From NCBI RefSeq assembly GCF_001294335.1, contig NZ_LGKG01000024.1, forward strand, positions 124,001 to 188,000: a stretch of DNA of 64,000 nucleotides, in the 5' to 3' direction. A program made the translations under genes and the position numbers. The stretch is from Streptomyces chattanoogensis (GTDB lineage Bacteria > Actinomycetota > Actinomycetes > Streptomycetales > Streptomycetaceae). The notes below the pieces were generated by a model. The model saw only the letters and a program-made list of their open reading frames with translations, was not told the DNA's origin and made no database searches. Every line of letters starts with the position of its first letter. Position 1 is the first letter of the stretch. Of this stretch, positions 14,713 to 24,477 are shown one piece after another.

Positions 14713-16890
14713 TCACTCCCCCTTGCCGGCACGGAGTTCGACAACGAGACGGGTGAGAGCGGTCTTGACCGGGTGGCTGGTGACGTCGGTGGTTCCTCGG
14801 AACTTCGCACGCCGCGCGCCGGATGTGAAGCGCAGTATGCCGTCCTCCGCTTCGCAGCCCTCGACGCCCACGAGTTCCGCCCAGTCCAGCCTGGGGCGGC
14901 CCCCCGAGCGCACGTCCAGCTGGGCCACCGGCACCATCGGAACGATCTCGTCGCCACGCGGGATGCTCACTTCGCCGGTGATCTGCCACTCCCCGCCGTC
15001 GCCGACCGTCGCGTCGAGCCCGTCCAGGACCGGAACCACCGGGCCGGTGGGTGCCTTGGCCTTGGGCCTCGTTCGCACTGTCAACGCCTTGCGCAGGGCC
15101 TCACCCCCTTCGCCTCTGCTGCGCTTCGGCCGTGCGACAAGTTCTCTCACCGCATTGTTGGCCTCGGCGGTCAGCGCGTTGATCCGCCGGTACGCGGACG
15201 GTGACCAACGCAGTGTCAGCTCTTCTGTCTGCCCCCAACGGTCGTGCTCGGGAGGTTCCGCCGCACGCAGGAATTCCTCGGCCTCCTTCGCGAAGGGGGC
15301 CGTCTCTCCTGCTGCCTCCCCCACCAACAGAACAGCCTGGAAAGGGTTGGTGCTGTTCGGCAGCCTCGGGACCACGGTCCTCTTGACGGTCATGCGATTG
15401 CCGCGCAGCGAGTGCATCCGGTTCTTCGCCCCGTCCCTGTCCCCCTCGGCCTCGGTGATGAGCAGAACCGCTTGGTGCGTACCGAACGTCCCATGGGCGC
15501 CTCCGGACAGCGGCAGCTTCAGCGGGACGCTCCGCGCCGCCACGTGCCCGGCCTCGGTGAGGCGATCCACCGTGGTGCCCTCGTAGTGCGCCCTCAGGGC
15601 ACGGGTCCGGGAGGGCTGTTCGACAGACGGGTCCACCTGCTGCTCCGCCACGACCTCCTTGCCGTTCCGCAGGGCACGGACAGAGACCTCCAGGAGGGGG
15701 AGCTTGCTGCCCCCGCCGGTCATCGCGGCCCAGAAGTCACGCCCCAGTGCTTCGACCAGTCGGGCGTGCATCGTGGTGATGTCACGCGTGTCCTCATCGC
15801 TCTCCTCGTCGCCGATGAACCCGTCGTCGGGATCGGAGGAGTTCGCCGCGAGGCCGGCCACATCGTGCGCACCGACGATGAGGAAGGACGTACCGGGTTC
15901 GTCGTTCTCCCGGGTCAGATGCAGGCTCTCGACGGTCTGCTCGTCCGCCCACCAGGAACGGGCGACCATGGCCGCGGGCGAATCAGGATCAGGGCGCCCG
16001 AACCAGGCGGGGCCTGCGTACGGCTCGCCGTCGACCTCACGCCAGGGCAGTTCGAGACGGCCGATGACCCGTCGCTCGGTACGTCCCTCGTGAGGCACGG
16101 AGAGAGTGGAGTTGATGAGAACGAGCCCGAGGGCGCTGGTGGCCCACAGCGTCGCCTTGCCCAAGCCGTACGAACCACCGGCGCCGGGACCGGACTTGAG
16201 GCTCTCCAGTTGGCGTCTGACCACGGCGGCGAACTTGCCGTCCGCGTAGTCGTCGCCGATGAGCCCGGAGGCGTTGTAGTCGTCGACGCGCAGCAGGACC
16301 AAGCGGCCCTTCTCGTACATGTCGCGCACCCCGGCGTCCACGACCCGACCGACCTTCTGGTTACCTGCGGTCTCCGAGACGGCGGAGTAGTGCGGAAAGA
16401 GATCCTTCCAGAGAATCGCGTCACGGAAGGCGTCCAAGGTTTCGCCGGTGATCTCGTGCAGGGTGTAGCGGACCTTGACCGGGCGGCCGTTCTCCGTAAG
16501 CCGCTCGTCCAGGCTGTTCTGACAAGTCTCTCGCGCGAGGACCTGCACGTCGGCGTCGAAGGCGAAGGCGGCGGCATTGCCCAGGTCGCGGCCGCCGTCG
16601 GCGTAGCCGGGGCGGTGGTACCAGGTGACCGGGAGGCCAGCCTGGGTGTCGGTGGTGCGGGTGTGCACCGTGCCCACATCCGTGCCGAGCGCCTTGGCGA
16701 TGTCCGCCATGACGGTCGGGCGAGGCGTCGACCTGCCGGTGATCCATGCGGACACAGCGGCCCGAGTCAGCTCTAGCTCGTTGGCCAGTTCAGCCTGCGT
16801 CTTCCCTGCGAGCTTGAGCTGTCGGGCCAGCCAAGGCCCGAACTCCTCACCTGTCTCCACGCGCCGCCTGCTCTTTCCCCGGAGTCCCAT
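14713..16890 (-). CDS. XRE-HTH plus GHKL ATPase (paraMORC-like)
   Basis: The protein has 725 residues. Residues about 15-65 are an XRE-type helix-turn-helix (AGKTQAELANELELTRAAVS, then AWITGRSTP). A GHKL ATPase domain follows, with N-box ARETCQNSLDE near 120, a metal/nucleotide loop LRVDDYNASGL near 200 and a glycine-rich lid GGSYGLGKATLW near 243. The remainder, with TSFLIVGAHDV, is unassigned. GHKL ATPases of the MutL/MORC type are known from predicted restriction-modification neighbourhoods. The HTH could bind its own promoter, where palindromes lie. The ATG at 16890 was chosen because the HTH begins shortly after; no clear ribosome site is seen and a short or absent leader is possible. 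Confidence 0.82.
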   Translation of the reverse strand: MGLRGKSRRRVETGEEFGPWLARQLKLAGKTQAELANELELTRAAVSAWITGRSTPRPTVMADIAKALGTDVGTVHTRTTDTQAGLPVTWYHRPGYADGGRDLGNAAAFAFDADVQVLARETCQNSLDERLTENGRPVKVRYTLHEITGETLDAFRDAILWKDLFPHYSAVSETAGNQKVGRVVDAGVRDMYEKGRLVLLRVDDYNASGLIGDDYADGKFAAVVRRQLESLKSGPGAGGSYGLGKATLWATSALGLVLINSTLSVPHEGRTERRVIGRLELPWREVDGEPYAGPAWFGRPDPDSPAAMVARSWWADEQTVESLHLTRENDEPGTSFLIVGAHDVAGLAANSSDPDDGFIGDEESDEDTRDITTMHARLVEALGRDFWAAMTGGGSKLPLLEVSVRALRNGKEVVAEQQVDPSVEQPSRTRALRAHYEGTTVDRLTEAGHVAARSVPLKLPLSGGAHGTFGTHQAVLLITEAEGDRDGAKNRMHSLRGNRMTVKRTVVPRLPNSTNPFQAVLLVGEAAGETAPFAKEAEEFLRAAEPPEHDRWGQTEELTLRWSPSAYRRINALTAEANNAVRELVARPKRSRGEGGEALRKALTVRTRPKAKAPTGPVVPVLDGLDATVGDGGEWQITGEVSIPRGDEIVPMVPVAQLDVRSGGRPRLDWAELVGVEGCEAEDGILRFTSGARRAKFRGTTDVTSHPVKTALTRLVVELRAGKGE

Positions 16891-16903
16891 GCCGATCGCA
16901 TGG

Positions 16904-16966
16904 TGTGGACCACATGCTAATTTGACAAGTGCAGCAGCGTCAACCAACAGTTGATCGAGCTCGATC
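16904..16966 (-). promoter_or_regulatory. Promoter and palindromes upstream of the HTH-GHKL gene
   Basis: On the minus strand, TTGACG (16938-16943) and TAGCAT (16914-16919) are separated by 18 bases, a good housekeeping-type promoter. It would start transcription about 17 bases before the ATG. TGTGG-A-CCACA (16904-16914) overlaps the -10 and start region, and a perfect 14-bp palindrome GATCGAGCTCGATC (16953-16966) lies just upstream of the -35. Either could be an operator for the gene's own HTH domain; binding is inferred. Confidence 0.5.
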
Positions 16967-17411
16967 GACCAGACCGCTTCAGCCCGGCGTCCAACTTGCC
17001 TCGAATCATCAAGTTCCGTCCCACATGCGGCACTTCGATAACAGAGAGGTCAACTCCCTTCAGTGGAGCAGGAGTTCGGGTTGTGTGTACGAGTGAATAT
17101 CGGATACGTTCGCTCACGATGGGAATCCCATCTCGCTCGCGAAACCCGAAATCGGGAAGGCCGGGCGACCGGGGAAGAAGTGCGCCCAAATTCCGACCCT
17201 ATGCCCAGCCGACACCTCCACGGAGCCCTACAGGAAAAGCCTTCCGAAAAGGACTGGTTGCACGAGACCTCCATCCGCTAGCTTTTTTGGGGAAAGAAAG
17301 TCTCACCCAGGCGTCAGCTTATCCATTTCGTTTCACACTTTCACACGGGGGACGTGTGCCCGAATACACCCCTGTGCAGCTGCAGGATGCGACACGACAG
17401 GGGTATACCAG
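16967..17411. other. Divergent regulatory region
   Basis: About 450 bp of lower GC content between the two divergent arms. It contains an interrupted palindrome GATGGGA-A-TCCCATC (17118-17132), oligo-T/A patches at 17282-17300 and no believable gene. Promoters for the small gene and helicase operon probably lie here. Confidence 0.55.
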
Positions 17412-17624
17412 ATGAATGAGCAGGACAGTGAATCGTTGGACTCGCTTCGGGAGTCGAGCGCATTCGAGCTGGCAATTAAGACAGCGGAAAGCACGGTCGA
17501 GGTTCTGGGAATTCTCCACGAACACGGCATGTCCGAGGAGGCTTTCACCAATAGGTTCCCTGTCCTGGCGAAGGTGGCCCAGGGGCTGCCGAACGTTCCG
17601 GACGAGGCCGCTCCCCCGGTCTGA
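17412..17624 (+). CDS. Small unrecognised protein before the helicase operon
   Basis: The product has 70 residues, acidic, without membrane segment or signal. It appears helical: MNEQDSESLDSLRESSAFEL, AIKTAESTVEVLGILHEHGM, SEEAFTNRF. The ATG has AGGGG 8-9 bases upstream. Codon use fits a real gene. It lies 191 bp before the helicase operon on the same strand and is not coupled to it. It could be a regulator or a phage-sensing component, but nothing in the sequence proves this. Confidence 0.6.
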   Translation: MNEQDSESLDSLRESSAFELAIKTAESTVEVLGILHEHGMSEEAFTNRFPVLAKVAQGLPNVPDEAAPPV

Positions 17625-17815
17625 TTCAGCACGTCACGGGCCCGAAGTCTCGGTCTCGCAACAACCGGCGACTTCACCGTGAACCCTTCGCTTCACGAAG
17701 GCACTGTGGAAAATACCGCCCAGCGCCACGACGAACACGGGCCGGTCGACGAGCCGGCGGCCGGCCCGCCGTTCGCCCTTTCGTCCGGATCTTGACACCC
17801 AGGAGCGTAGAAGCA

Positions 17816-20800
17816 GTGCCGTCATCGTCCTCTTCGGTTGTTCAAACCGTTCTCGAACAGTCCTCGCGTGTCCTGCAGACTTACGCCGTGGACCCCGGCC
17901 TCGTAGCCGAGCACGCCAATGGCGAACGCCGTATCACCCAGGGCGGATATGGCGATCGTCAGCTTTTCGAGCTCGTTCAGAACGCGTCGGATGAAATGGC
18001 CGATGCGTCGAGTGGGCGAGTTCATGTCGTCCTCACGGAAACCCACTTGTACTGCGCAAACGAGGGTAATCCGGTGACCCCGGAAGGCGCGGAGACAATT
18101 CTCCGAATGAGCATGTCGAAGAAGCGTGGCGGCCAGATCGGGCGCTTCGGGGTGGGCGTCAAATCGGTTCTCGTGGTGACCGACGCACCGGAATTCTTCA
18201 GCAGCACCGGAAGCTTCGGATTCGCCCGCGCCTGGTCGTACGAGCAGATCAGGGCCGTGCCCGGCGTGACGGCGCGCTACGGCCCGGACTTCGACGCCCC
18301 CGTGCTGCGGATGGCCCGACCTCTGGACGTGCAGGCCGAGCGCGCTTCCGATCACGTCCTGAACGAGCTGCTGGCCTGGGCCACCACCGTCGTTCGCCTG
18401 CCCCTGCTCCCGAAGGCGGATGACCGGCTGGGCCGGGACATGCACGGCGGACGTGCCAAGGACCACGGCGAGCCCCGCGAGGAATTCCCGGTCGGCTTCC
18501 AGCTCTTCTCTCCGCACGTCGCGAAGGTCGTGCTGGAGGACCGCCGGCCACGGCCCATGGCCCGTCGGACACTGACTTCCCAGCAGACCGGCGACCTGCA
18601 CACCGTGGTCGAGGAGCGGACCGGGAAGGCCGTCGCCACCGATCGGTGGCGCGTGTTCACCACCACCCACGAACCCGGTCCGAGCGCCCGCGCGGACGCC
18701 GGAGAACTGCACGACCGGCTCTCGCTCGACCTCGCCTGGGGCGTCCCCGCCCTGGAGAAGGACCCGGAGAGCGGTCTGTACGTCAGCCCGCGATCGCGCG
18801 GACGCGGCAAGTTCTGGTCCTTCTTCCCGACCAAGTACGAGATGTCGCTGAGCGGCATCCTCAACGGCGCCTGGAAGACGAACGAGGACCGCCAGAATCT
18901 CCTCGACTCCTCTCCCTTCAACCAGGAGATGATCCGGGTGTCGGCGAAGCTGGTCGTGGACTCCCTCCCCGCCCTGGCACCCGAGGAGGACCCTGCCGCC
19001 TATCTCCCCCTGCTGCCCGGCCGAGTCAAGGAGGCGATCAGCTGGGCCGACGAGTTCCTGACCCGGGAGATCTGGGCCCGCACCGCGGACCGTCCGTCGC
19101 TGCCCGACCAGGACGGCGTCCTGCGCATCCCGACGGCGCTGAGGATCCACCCGCGCCTCGACAGGGACCTGAAAAAACTGTCCAGTTGGCTGCGGATGTG
19201 GCATGAATGCCCCGGGCGCCCCTCGAACTGGCTTCATCCGAGTGCCGAGGCGGACGCCCTGCGCTCCGGAAAGGTCGAGCACATCATCAGCACGGCCGGA
19301 CATGAGCGGACCGATGTCCGGGAATGGCTGGAGGCTCTGGTCGAGAGCGGCACCCCCGAGGCGTCGGCGATGGCCGTTCGCATCCTCGCGGACATGATCG
19401 AGAACCGCTCTCCCTATGCCGAGGAGGCCCGCAAGGCCCACATCGTGCTCACCGAGGAGCACGGTCTCGTCGCACCCGTGCACGGCAAGGTGTTCCGCCG
19501 TGCCGACCAGGGCGGCCTGCGCGAGGCCCTGGTGTACGTGGTCGACGAGCTCGCCCAGGACCCATCGCTGGCTCATGCGCTCAACGTCCTGGGCATCCGG
19601 GAGGCCGATGTCGAGGGCCGGTTCGTCAGCGTCCTCGATCAGGGCTTCGGCCACTACAGCGACTCGGACTGGGAGCGGTTCTGGGAGCTGTTCCGTCAGG
19701 CGGGGTTGCGTCGGCTGGCCCACAAAGTCCTGGAGAGGGTGCCCACCCCGCGCTCGACGCTCCGGGTGCGGACCGCCGACGGTCGGTTCCGGCCGGTCGA
19801 GGACTGCATGCTGCCGGGTGTCGTGGCCGATGCGACGCGCGACCCGAGCATCGCTGTCGACATGGCGTTCCACTCCGACGACACCCCCTTCTTCTCGCAG
19901 GTCGGCCTGCGGGAACGGCCGTCCGGTGGGGTCCGCCCCCAGGAGGACGAAGCGTGGTTCGTGGAGTACCGCGAAGCCCTCCACGCCGCCTACCTGCGCG
20001 GCCTGGACAGCCGCGCCCCGCGCCCCGCACTGAACCGGATGAAGGTCGAGGGCGCCGCGATCGGCGGCCCCCTCCACCTCTTCCGCGCCCTCTCCGAGGA
20101 ATCCCGCGCCGCCTTCCTGAAAGTGCTGCCCGACGACGCCGTGGTGGACAACTGGACGCGCCAGATCGGCGCACAGACCAACACCCGACAGGCCGTGCCC
20201 TCGCCGATCCGATGGATGCTGAGGAAGTTCGGCACGATCGCCACCTCCCAGGGGATCAAGTCGCTCAAGGAGGCCGTCGGACCCCAGCTCGCCGACTACC
20301 GGGACGTGCTGCCGGTCGCCGACATCTCTCCTGAGAAGGCCCGCAGGCTGCGACTCCCGACCACCGTCGACGATGTTCCCGCCGACCGATGGGACACGCT
20401 CCTCGACGAGGTGACCCGCAGCGAGGACGACTCCTTCGTGGGCGCAACCTACGTGATGCTGACCCGGTTCGGTGCGGACTTCCCCGAGGACTCGCTGACC
20501 CGTTGCAGGATCGGCGACGCCTGGGGAACCCGGCCCGACGGTGAGATCACCGTCGCCGTCGGAGCCGCTCAGTACCAGGCGCTGCGCGCCGAGCAGCTCC
20601 CGGCGCTGCTCGTACCGACCGCCGACGACGCCGAGCTGATGATCGAGAAGTGGGGCATGCTCCGCTACGCCGACGTGATCAGCCTGGAGACGCGTGAAGT
20701 ACCGGAGGGCGACCCCGTGCCGCTGGTCGAGCTGTTCCCTGCCCTGCGGCAGCGTCTGAACAGCGGGAACCGGAACAGCATGGTGCAACGGTGCAGCGAA

Positions 20801-22579
20801 CTGGAAGAGGTCACCCGTACACCTAACGGCACGCACGCCTCGCCGCTGGACGCCGTTCGCCAGGACAGCACCGTCAAGGTCCGAGTTCCTCTGGACCCCG
20901 AGCCGATGCTGCGACTGATCGACCGCGAACTCGGCTTGGGCCTCGGCGCAGCCGGTTGCCTTGCGGTGCTGGAGCACCAGGACCGTATGGCTCGGGACAG
21001 CGAGATGAAGGCGGCGCAGAAGGCGGTGCGCGAGGCCCCGGACGTGGTGGCCAAGATCGAGCTGCTGATCGGTGCCGACGCGCTCCGGACCGGCCTCCCC
21101 GAGGGATTGATGGAGGCCGAACTACAGGCGACCGATGGCGTCGAGCCGTCCGGGCGCCGGATCGCGCAGATGGCGTTCAACGCGCACGGTGACGGAGTGC
21201 TCCAGCAGCATACCCGGGACATCCAGGCACGCTTTCCCAACGCCCCCGTCGCATACGGAGGTTCGTCAGCGGCCATCGCGTTCGTCTCGGAACTGAGGCT
21301 GCCTGTCGCGTTCGCCGGTTCGAGGACCCCGTCTCCGCCTCCGTTCGAGACCGTCGAGGGCCCTCGAGACTTCCCGAGCCTCCACGAGTACCAGGAGGAC
21401 CTGGTACGGAACATCTCCACCATGCTCGACCGACTGGCGCCCCAGCGCGGCATGTTGTCGCTACCGACCGGCGCCGGCAAGACCCGGGTCACCGCCGAGG
21501 CCGTGATCCGCTGGGTGAAACGGGTCGGTGACCTCAAGGGTCCGCTGCTATGGATCGCACAGACCGAAGAGTTGTGCGAACAGGCCGTCCAGAGCTGGAA
21601 GTTCGTCTGGAGCAAGGTCGGCGCCGAACGGCCACTGACGATCAGTCGACTCTGGAGCACCAACGAGGTCGGGAACGTCGTCGACCACCCGCACCTGGTG
21701 GTCGCCACCGACGCCAAGCTGGAGCGGTGTCTGGGCACCGACCAGTACACCTGGCTGTGCCAGGCCGCACTGGTGATCGTGGACGAGGCGCACACCGCCA
21801 TCTCCAAGAGGTACACCGAAATCCTCGGCCAGTTGGGACTCACCCAGTACGAGACCGGCCGGCATCTGCTCGGCCTGACCGCCACCCCGTTCCGGAACAC
21901 CAACGAAGAGGAGACCCGCCGCCTGGTCGGCCGCTTCGGCAATCGGCGACTCGACGAAGGAGTCTTCCCGTCGGGCGACCCGTATCGCGACCTCCAGGGC
22001 TGGGGGATGCTCGCCCAGGTCGAGCACCGCACCCTTGAGGGCGGTCGTATCGAACTCACACGGGACGAGAAGACACACGCCGATCGCATGGCCATGCTCT
22101 CCCGCTCCGCCGAACAACGGCTCGCCGACGACCACGCGCGCAGTCGACGCATCGTCAACTCGGTGGCGGAACTGCCGGACGACTGGACGACGTTGCTCTT
22201 CGCCACCTCCGTCGACCACGCCAAATACCTGGCAGCGATGCTCAACGACCGGGGAGTCCCGTCCGCCGCCGTGGACTCGACGACCAGCACGCAGGACCGT
22301 CGCAATCGCATCGAGAACTTCCGAAGCGGACGCATCCGGGTCCTCACCAACTACGGTGTGCTCACCCAGGGGTTCGACGCTCCGGCCACTCGTGCCGTGG
22401 TCGTGGCCCGACCGGTCTACAGCACCAACGTGTACCAGCAGATGATCGGTCGCGGACTGCGCGGACCACTGAACGGTGGCAAGGACAGCTGCCTGATCCT
22501 CAACGTCAGCGACAACATCGCCAACTTCGACACGCACCTCGCCTTCACTCAGTTCGAGCACCTCTGGAGCCGGAAGTGA
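17816..22579 (+). CDS. Giant GHKL-ATPase / SF2 helicase fusion
   Basis: The protein has 1587 residues. The N-terminus is a sacsin/Hsp90-type GHKL domain: FELVQNASDEM near 50, YCANEGNPVTPEG near 83, and GQIGRFGVGVKSVL near 110. A long middle part of about 900 residues is unassigned. The C-terminal 400 residues form a superfamily 2 helicase: LPTGAGKTR (Walker A, near 1215), VIVDEAHTA (DEAH, near 1320), GLTATPFR, LLFATSVDHAKYLAAML, and QMIGRGLRG (motif VI, near 1540). The GTG at 17816 was chosen because AGGAG lies 10 bases upstream; an in-frame TTG is 24 bases earlier. Combining two ATP-driven machines suggests DNA sensing or remodelling. It overlaps the next gene by 4 bases. Confidence 0.9.
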   Translation: MPSSSSSVVQTVLEQSSRVLQTYAVDPGLVAEHANGERRITQGGYGDRQLFELVQNASDEMADASSGRVHVVLTETHLYCANEGNPVTPEGAETILRMSMSKKRGGQIGRFGVGVKSVLVVTDAPEFFSSTGSFGFARAWSYEQIRAVPGVTARYGPDFDAPVLRMARPLDVQAERASDHVLNELLAWATTVVRLPLLPKADDRLGRDMHGGRAKDHGEPREEFPVGFQLFSPHVAKVVLEDRRPRPMARRTLTSQQTGDLHTVVEERTGKAVATDRWRVFTTTHEPGPSARADAGELHDRLSLDLAWGVPALEKDPESGLYVSPRSRGRGKFWSFFPTKYEMSLSGILNGAWKTNEDRQNLLDSSPFNQEMIRVSAKLVVDSLPALAPEEDPAAYLPLLPGRVKEAISWADEFLTREIWARTADRPSLPDQDGVLRIPTALRIHPRLDRDLKKLSSWLRMWHECPGRPSNWLHPSAEADALRSGKVEHIISTAGHERTDVREWLEALVESGTPEASAMAVRILADMIENRSPYAEEARKAHIVLTEEHGLVAPVHGKVFRRADQGGLREALVYVVDELAQDPSLAHALNVLGIREADVEGRFVSVLDQGFGHYSDSDWERFWELFRQAGLRRLAHKVLERVPTPRSTLRVRTADGRFRPVEDCMLPGVVADATRDPSIAVDMAFHSDDTPFFSQVGLRERPSGGVRPQEDEAWFVEYREALHAAYLRGLDSRAPRPALNRMKVEGAAIGGPLHLFRALSEESRAAFLKVLPDDAVVDNWTRQIGAQTNTRQAVPSPIRWMLRKFGTIATSQGIKSLKEAVGPQLADYRDVLPVADISPEKARRLRLPTTVDDVPADRWDTLLDEVTRSEDDSFVGATYVMLTRFGADFPEDSLTRCRIGDAWGTRPDGEITVAVGAAQYQALRAEQLPALLVPTADDAELMIEKWGMLRYADVISLETREVPEGDPVPLVELFPALRQRLNSGNRNSMVQRCSELEEVTRTPNGTHASPLDAVRQDSTVKVRVPLDPEPMLRLIDRELGLGLGAAGCLAVLEHQDRMARDSEMKAAQKAVREAPDVVAKIELLIGADALRTGLPEGLMEAELQATDGVEPSGRRIAQMAFNAHGDGVLQQHTRDIQARFPNAPVAYGGSSAAIAFVSELRLPVAFAGSRTPSPPPFETVEGPRDFPSLHEYQEDLVRNISTMLDRLAPQRGMLSLPTGAGKTRVTAEAVIRWVKRVGDLKGPLLWIAQTEELCEQAVQSWKFVWSKVGAERPLTISRLWSTNEVGNVVDHPHLVVATDAKLERCLGTDQYTWLCQAALVIVDEAHTAISKRYTEILGQLGLTQYETGRHLLGLTATPFRNTNEEETRRLVGRFGNRRLDEGVFPSGDPYRDLQGWGMLAQVEHRTLEGGRIELTRDEKTHADRMAMLSRSAEQRLADDHARSRRIVNSVAELPDDWTTLLFATSVDHAKYLAAMLNDRGVPSAAVDSTTSTQDRRNRIENFRSGRIRVLTNYGVLTQGFDAPATRAVVVARPVYSTNVYQQMIGRGLRGPLNGGKDSCLILNVSDNIANFDTHLAFTQFEHLWSRK

Positions 22580-24477
22580 CCGACGTCTACCAGGACAGCC
22601 CCCCGCTCACCGAAGAGCAACTGGCCGTGGTCGAGCAGCCCTGGGACGCTCGTGTCCTGGTCACGGCGGGCGCCGGCGCCGGAAAGACCCACACTTTGGT
22701 ACGCCGGCTCGACGCGCTGTGCGGTCACGAGGACCCCGAGCAGGCTCTGGAGGCCGCCGAGATCCTGGTGCTCACATTCTCCCGGGCCGCCGCCCGGGAG
22801 CTGCGCGAACGGATCTCGCGGCACGGGGAACGAGCCCACCGAGTACGCGCCCGTACGTTCGACGCGTGGGCCTACGAGGTGCTCCTCCAGGCACATCCGG
22901 GCGACGAGTGGGGAGCGGTCGGCTTCGCCGAGCGGATCTCCGCTGCGACCCGCGCCATCGAGAAGGGCGCGCTGGAGATCGGGGACGCGGTCCCGCCCGC
23001 CCATGTCGTGATCGACGAAGTGCAGGACCTACTGGGTGGGCGCCGCGAGTTGGTGGAGACGCTCCTCGACCGGTACCAGGACAGTTGCGGTTTCACCATC
23101 GTCGGCGACGCGGCCCAGTCCGTGTACGGCTTCCAGATCGAGGACCTGAGCGAACGCACCGACGAGACCGGTCGGTTCTTCGACTGGCTGCGCTGCTCCT
23201 ACCCCGACGACTTGGTGGAGCTGCATCTCACCCGGAACTTCCGGGCCACGACCACCGAGGCCCGAGTCGCACTGGCGCTCGGCCCCCGTCTCCAGCAACT
23301 GAGCGATCCGGACGAGGCGGGGACGCTCTACGACGAACTGCGCGACCTCCTCTTGGATCCGGCGAACGGCATTGGCGGCCTGGACGATGAGCTCACCCTG
23401 ACCAGCCTGCGGGACCTCTCCGACACTTGCGCCGTCCTCACCCGTGACAACCAGCAGGCCCTCGTGGTCTCCGACCTGCTGCACGCACACAGCATCGATC
23501 ACCGGCTGCGGCGCCCGTTGGAGGAGCGCCCGGTGCCGTACTGGGTGGCCGAGTTGCTGCGCCGCACGGAGGCGAACGTCCTCACCGAGGACCGGTTTCG
23601 TACACTCCTCGCGGAAATCCCATTCCCGTACGAACCCGACGCCGCCCTGTGGACGGTGCTGCGTCGAGCCGCGCGCGGAGCGGGACGCGGTGTGCTCGAT
23701 CTGGATCGGTTGCGCCGGACGGTCGCCCAGGGCGGATTCCCCGACGCGGCGGCCGACCCGGAGACGGCCCGCATCGTCGTCTCGACGGTGCACAGGGCCA
23801 AGGGCCTGGAGTTCGACCGGGTGATCGTCCTGACACCACCGACCCTCGCCGAACTCCACAAGCGGTACCAGGACGAGCTGGACCTGCCCGCCGAGGCCCG
23901 CGCGCTCTACGTGGCAATGACGCGTGCCCGCCAGGACCTGTACCACGTGGCCCCTTCCGAACTGCCGCTCTTCAGAAGGGCGGGGAATCGACGCAACGGC
24001 CGACGCTACCTCGGATCGTGGCGGTCGTACGACAGGTACGGGATCGTCGCCGAGCCGGGCGACGTGAGCCGGGACGACCCGCCCGGTCAGGAGACCGACG
24101 CCGTCGGCACCCAGGTGTATCTCCTGGAACAGGTCCGTCCCGGCCAGGAGGTGCTGCTGCGCAGGCGCCACGACCTGCCGATGGGCGAGGCGGAGAGCCC
24201 GCCGTACGCCCTGGTGCACGCAGGGCGGGAGATCGGCGAGGCGTCGCGGAGCTTTCGCGAGGAGTTGTTCCAGGTGCAGAAGGTGAACCGCGCCTGGGAC
24301 CCCTGGTGGCCCGACGAGATCCACGGCTTGCGGATCGACACTCTGGAAACCGTGACGGGCAGCACCGCCGCCGGCGCCAACGCCGGTCTCGGGGAGAGAG
24401 GTGTGTGGATCGTCCCTCGAATCACCGGCATCGGCCGGTACCGGAGAGCCGACAACTACGAGGAGCAACACGCATGA
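22576..24477 (+). CDS. UvrD/Rep-like superfamily 1 helicase
   Basis: The protein has 633 residues with the SF1A motif series: LVTAGAGAGKT (Walker A, near 30), VIDEVQDL (motif II, near 143), IVGDAAQSVYGFQ (III, near 176), LTRNFRATT (IV, near 218), VSTVHRAKGLEFD (V, near 405) and LYVAMTRAR (VI, near 445). The C-terminal 150 residues are unlike standard UvrD and may bind a partner. It should be a 3'-5' DNA translocase. It begins with GTG overlapping the upstream stop and ends overlapping drmA as ATGA, so it belongs to the same coupled operon. SF1 helicases are not part of standard DISARM. Confidence 0.92.
   Translation: MTDVYQDSPPLTEEQLAVVEQPWDARVLVTAGAGAGKTHTLVRRLDALCGHEDPEQALEAAEILVLTFSRAAARELRERISRHGERAHRVRARTFDAWAYEVLLQAHPGDEWGAVGFAERISAATRAIEKGALEIGDAVPPAHVVIDEVQDLLGGRRELVETLLDRYQDSCGFTIVGDAAQSVYGFQIEDLSERTDETGRFFDWLRCSYPDDLVELHLTRNFRATTTEARVALALGPRLQQLSDPDEAGTLYDELRDLLLDPANGIGGLDDELTLTSLRDLSDTCAVLTRDNQQALVVSDLLHAHSIDHRLRRPLEERPVPYWVAELLRRTEANVLTEDRFRTLLAEIPFPYEPDAALWTVLRRAARGAGRGVLDLDRLRRTVAQGGFPDAAADPETARIVVSTVHRAKGLEFDRVIVLTPPTLAELHKRYQDELDLPAEARALYVAMTRARQDLYHVAPSELPLFRRAGNRRNGRRYLGSWRSYDRYGIVAEPGDVSRDDPPGQETDAVGTQVYLLEQVRPGQEVLLRRRHDLPMGEAESPPYALVHAGREIGEASRSFREELFQVQKVNRAWDPWWPDEIHGLRIDTLETVTGSTAAGANAGLGERGVWIVPRITGIGRYRRADNYEEQHA

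Noticed and set aside
16951..17415. A 154-codon frame in the divergent region
   Set aside because: Codon use is atypical, no motif or ribosome site is visible, and the area holds palindromes and promoter-like boxes.
17822..20977. A 1051-codon open frame antisense to the giant helicase
   Set aside because: It is the GC-driven mirror of a real gene; the plus strand has clear GHKL and helicase motifs, while the antisense product is rich in Gly, Arg, His and Val without motifs.
23649..24473. Extending the DrmA-like protein upstream to 1360 residues
   Set aside because: This would overlap most of the UvrD-like gene; ATG 24474 forms an ATGA overlap like the neighbouring genes.
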